Source: Acidobacteriota bacterium (GTDB taxonomy: Bacteria; Acidobacteriota; Terriglobia; Acidiferrales; UBA7541). From it: DNA of 7,999 nucleotides. The notes under the pieces were generated by a model. That model was not told the origin of the DNA, searched no databases, and worked only from the letters and a program-made list of their open reading frames with translations. Below, one piece after another: positions 5,938-7,999 of the stretch. A program made the translations under genes and the position numbers. The stretch lies in assembly GCA_003133505.1 (NCBI GenBank), contig PKXT01000324.1, positions 6,733 through 14,731 on the forward strand, written 5' to 3'. Position 1 is the stretch's first letter. The number at the start of each line of letters is the position of its first letter.

Positions 5938-7956
5938 TTAGCGGGGAGGGATATTGCCCACACCCGAGAGGGCAGCCTTTTGCGGGCTGCCGCCGTCGCT
6001 ATCGTCCACCTGTAGCCTCGATGGCTGGAGCCCAATCCTCTTCGGCGTGAATTCAACCTCGATCCGGCACTCTCCTCCCGCGGGAAAAGTGGCAGGACAG
6101 TTGTTTTGGGTAAGGTAACTCGACGGGAAGGCCCCGGTTAGATAGATTCGATCAATCTCGACCGGAGCGATGCCAATATTCTTCAGACTGGTAAACATCG
6201 GCTGGCTGATTGTGCCTTCATAGACATCACCAAAGTTAAGCATCCCGGGCGAAAGCACGACAGCCACTCCCGTTCCACTCAACGACACGGTGGACGGATT
6301 ATTGCCGCCGTCGTCGAGGAGTGTCGCGTTGGCACTTCTAGACCCTCCCGTGACAGGAGAAAACGTGATCATCATCGTGCATACCCCTCCGGCGGGCAGA
6401 CTGGGGGGACAGTCGGTCGTAGCCGCAAAATCTCCCGGATCGTTACCGGTGATGGATGGGCCGGAAATCTGAATAGCGATGTTGCTCACATTCTGCACGG
6501 TTATGGTCTGCGGGGGACTGGTTGTGCCGGCTCTATGGGAGTCGAACCTGAGAGATTCCGGCGAAAAGAGCAGCGCCGGCGCCTGTACTAATATGGAAAT
6601 TGAATTGCCCAAATCATTTGTCGCAGCCACGTCCATCTTGCCATCGCCATTGAAGTCCCCCAAAGCTACCCCTTCCGGGTCGGGACCGGCGGTGGGAGTC
6701 GACGCCAGCGTAAAATGCCCCGTCCCGTCGCCGACCCGGACGGCCACAGCATTCGTCTCTGTCAGTGCCAGATCCAATATACCGTCTCCATTAAAATCAC
6801 CTGTGGCGACGGAAGCTCCGCTTGGCACAAAACTAGAAGCCAAAGTAAAATGGCCTGCTCCGTCCCCCAGCAATATCTCGCATTCGGCCGACTCCGCGAG
6901 TGCTAAGTCCAGATTCCCATCGCCATTGAAGTCGCCCACCGCAATTGAAAGAACAAAGTCATATCCTCCCAGACTCGGTCCCGGGTTGAAGTGGCCTGTG
7001 CCGTCGCCCAACAGCACTGTGACGTCGGTCCCATAATAGTTGCCAACCACGAGATCCAAATCTCCATCTCCGTTAAAGTCACCCACCGCCAAGGCGTCGG
7101 GGCGGTCCTCCGTGGCGAGGGAAGTAGTCAGGGTGAAGTGCCCTGTCCCGTCACCCAACAGAATATCGAGGGTGTCGCCGATGGAATTGGCCACTGCGAG
7201 ATCCAGGTTACCGTCACCATTGAAATCGGCCGCCACGATGGCTTCCGGCTTAGTACCCACTGCGACGGAAGAAGCCAGCGTGAAGTGGCCCGTGCCATCG
7301 CCCAACAAAATAGAAACGCTGTTGCTGTAAAGGTTTGTAACCGCGAGGTCCGGCTTTCCATCTCCGTTGAAATCTCCCACGGCAATGCATTCGGGGTTGC
7401 TGCCTACGGTGAGGGTAGAGGCCAGCGTGAAGTGGCCGGTTGCATCTCCTAGAAGGATGGTGACGGTTGAGTCCCCAAAGTTGGCGATCGCTATATCCAA
7501 AATCCCATCCCCATTAAAATCGTGTATCGCCAGTCCCGTTGGTTCACTGCCTGTTTTAGGCGAGGAGGCAAGCTGAAAACCGAGGGTGGTGATGGAGCTT
7601 GTGACGGAAAAGAAGGCGACATTGGACGTGCCGCCGCCGGGCGCGGGGTTTACGACAGTGACCGAAGAGGTCCCCGCCACGGCAATATCTGCGGCGGTGA
7701 TTTGTGCCGTCAGTCGCGAATCGTTGACAAATGTCGTGACCCGCGGCGTGCCGTTCCAGTTCACCATTGATCCCGACACGAAACCGGTCCCATTTACCGT
7801 CAGCGTGAAAGAAACGCCGCCCGGCGCCACCGCGTCCGGCCTCAAGGGCTGATTTACCAGCGGCACAGGATTATCAAGCGCCACCGCCCCAGTTGCCGAG
7901 CTCAAAATCGCCAGCCCCATCGCCAGGATTCCCATCACCACGTTGACTTTCCGCAT
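5938..7956 (-). CDS. exported IPT/TIG + seven-bladed FG-GAP (VCBS) propeller protein with two choice-of-anchor-D-like domains
   Basis: A complete 672-residue protein. Residues 1-27 are a signal peptide (MRKVNVVMGILAMGLAILSS, then ATGAVA). Residues about 32-118 are an IPT/TIG Ig-like fold (VNGTGFVSGSMVNWNG... TSSVTVVNPAPGG). Seven FG-GAP/VCBS repeats follow at about 127-460, each with DFNGDG and a loop Asp three residues on (Ca-binding-type DxNxDGxxD), at residues 146, 195, 244, 292, 342, 387 and 434. The repeat count and the F-x-L-A-S-S start of each unit suggest a closed seven-bladed, integrin-alpha-like propeller. Residues about 462-565 and 566-667 are two related Ig-like domains, each with a Cys pair (516/526 and 620/630). 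ATG 7956 is preferred because it gives a clean signal peptide; TTG 7971 is possible. The protein is exported. Ligand and role are unknown; adhesion or matrix binding is inference. No anchor motif is seen at the C-terminus (NIPPR). Confidence 0.92.
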   Translation of the reverse strand: MRKVNVVMGILAMGLAILSSATGAVALDNPVPLVNQPLRPDAVAPGGVSFTLTVNGTGFVSGSMVNWNGTPRVTTFVNDSRLTAQITAADIAVAGTSSVTVVNPAPGGGTSNVAFFSVTSSITTLGFQLASSPKTGSEPTGLAIHDFNGDGILDIAIANFGDSTVTILLGDATGHFTLASTLTVGSNPECIAVGDFNGDGKPDLAVTNLYSNSVSILLGDGTGHFTLASSVAVGTKPEAIVAADFNGDGNLDLAVANSIGDTLDILLGDGTGHFTLTTSLATEDRPDALAVGDFNGDGDLDLVVGNYYGTDVTVLLGDGTGHFNPGPSLGGYDFVLSIAVGDFNGDGNLDLALAESAECEILLGDGAGHFTLASSFVPSGASVATGDFNGDGILDLALTETNAVAVRVGDGTGHFTLASTPTAGPDPEGVALGDFNGDGKMDVAATNDLGNSISILVQAPALLFSPESLRFDSHRAGTTSPPQTITVQNVSNIAIQISGPSITGNDPGDFAATTDCPPSLPAGGVCTMMITFSPVTGGSRSANATLLDDGGNNPSTVSLSGTGVAVVLSPGMLNFGDVYEGTISQPMFTSLKNIGIAPVEIDRIYLTGAFPSSYLTQNNCPATFPAGGECRIEVEFTPKRIGLQPSRLQVDDSDGGSPQKAALSGVGNIPPR
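6600..7578 (-). repeat. seven tandem FG-GAP repeat units
   Basis: Units of about 45-50 codons recur seven times, with the DFNGDG codons ending near 7521, 7374, 7227, 7083, 6933, 6798 and 6657. Six of the seven end in a form of L-L-G-D-G-T-G-H. The seventh ends SISILVQAP at the propeller boundary. Units 5 and 6 are a few codons shorter. DNA similarity between units is visible, for example in the TCICCATT-type complement of DFNGDG, but it is partial. Confidence 0.85.
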
Positions 7957-7999
7957 TGGTCCCACCCCCAATCTTGCCCTGACACCAGCTGCCTATCTT

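Noticed and set aside
5970..5991. Inverted repeat GGCAGCC / GGCTGCC with a seven-base loop, considered as a terminator
   Set aside because: It lies within the C-terminal codons of the FG-GAP protein (GGSPQKAALS), before the stop codon, and has no T-run after it.
5385..6050. 221-codon plus-strand ORF spanning the IS end and the following intergenic DNA
   Set aside because: It overlaps the catalytic part of orfB in another frame and is Arg/Ser-rich without any motif; it is a GC-rich shadow frame.
6479..7452. Long plus-strand frames rich in S-P-L-K-S repeats
   Set aside because: They are complements of the DFNGDG repeats of the minus-strand FG-GAP protein and mirror its periodicity.

Overview
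The window most likely comes from an Acidobacteriota genome (Solibacter/Koribacter-like). This is inferred from gene style, not from a marker gene. Two large secreted beta-propeller proteins are of kinds very common in that phylum: one with SBBP repeats behind the 'FEPNEGQTD...RGNGYSLFLT' N-terminal domain, and one with an IPT/TIG domain, seven FG-GAP repeats and two choice-of-anchor-D-like domains. A GAF/HisKA_3 sensor kinase and an IS3-family element fit the same picture. No rRNA, tRNA, CRISPR array or phage gene was seen.

Layout: 2-1729 (-) is the 5' part of the SBBP-repeat protein, running off the left edge. 1730-2172 is a mostly non-coding stretch with one doubtful small ORF and a possible promoter. 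2173-3399 (-) is an intact cytoplasmic GAF-HisKA_3-HATPase histidine kinase. 3400-3756 is a long leader/promoter region with a perfect 7-bp-arm inverted repeat beside a candidate -35 box. 3757-4090 (-) is a stand-alone receiver domain broken by a one-base frameshift three codons before its phosphoacceptor Asp. 4210-4404 (+) is a divergent PAS-domain fragment with an internal amber codon, cut off by an IS. 4401-5639 is an IS3-family (IS407-group-like) element with orfA, a canonical A-run -1 frameshift site, an orfB split by a further frameshift, imperfect inverted repeats of about 46 bp, and a perfect 32-bp palindrome inside orfB. 5640-5937 has no gene but carries a second IS-end-like sequence. 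5938-7956 (-) is the complete IPT/seven-bladed FG-GAP propeller protein.

The middle of the window reads as a decaying two-component locus. The kinase is still open, but its adjacent receiver, a divergent PAS protein and the IS transposase are all disrupted within about 1.7 kb. The kinase also lacks the usual N-box Glu. The two exported propeller proteins on either side appear functionally unrelated to the signalling genes. No clearly new multi-gene system was found. The most unusual sequence objects are the 32-bp perfect palindrome in the transposase, the receiver frameshift at the phosphorylation loop, and the tandem IS-end-like sequences without a target-site duplication.
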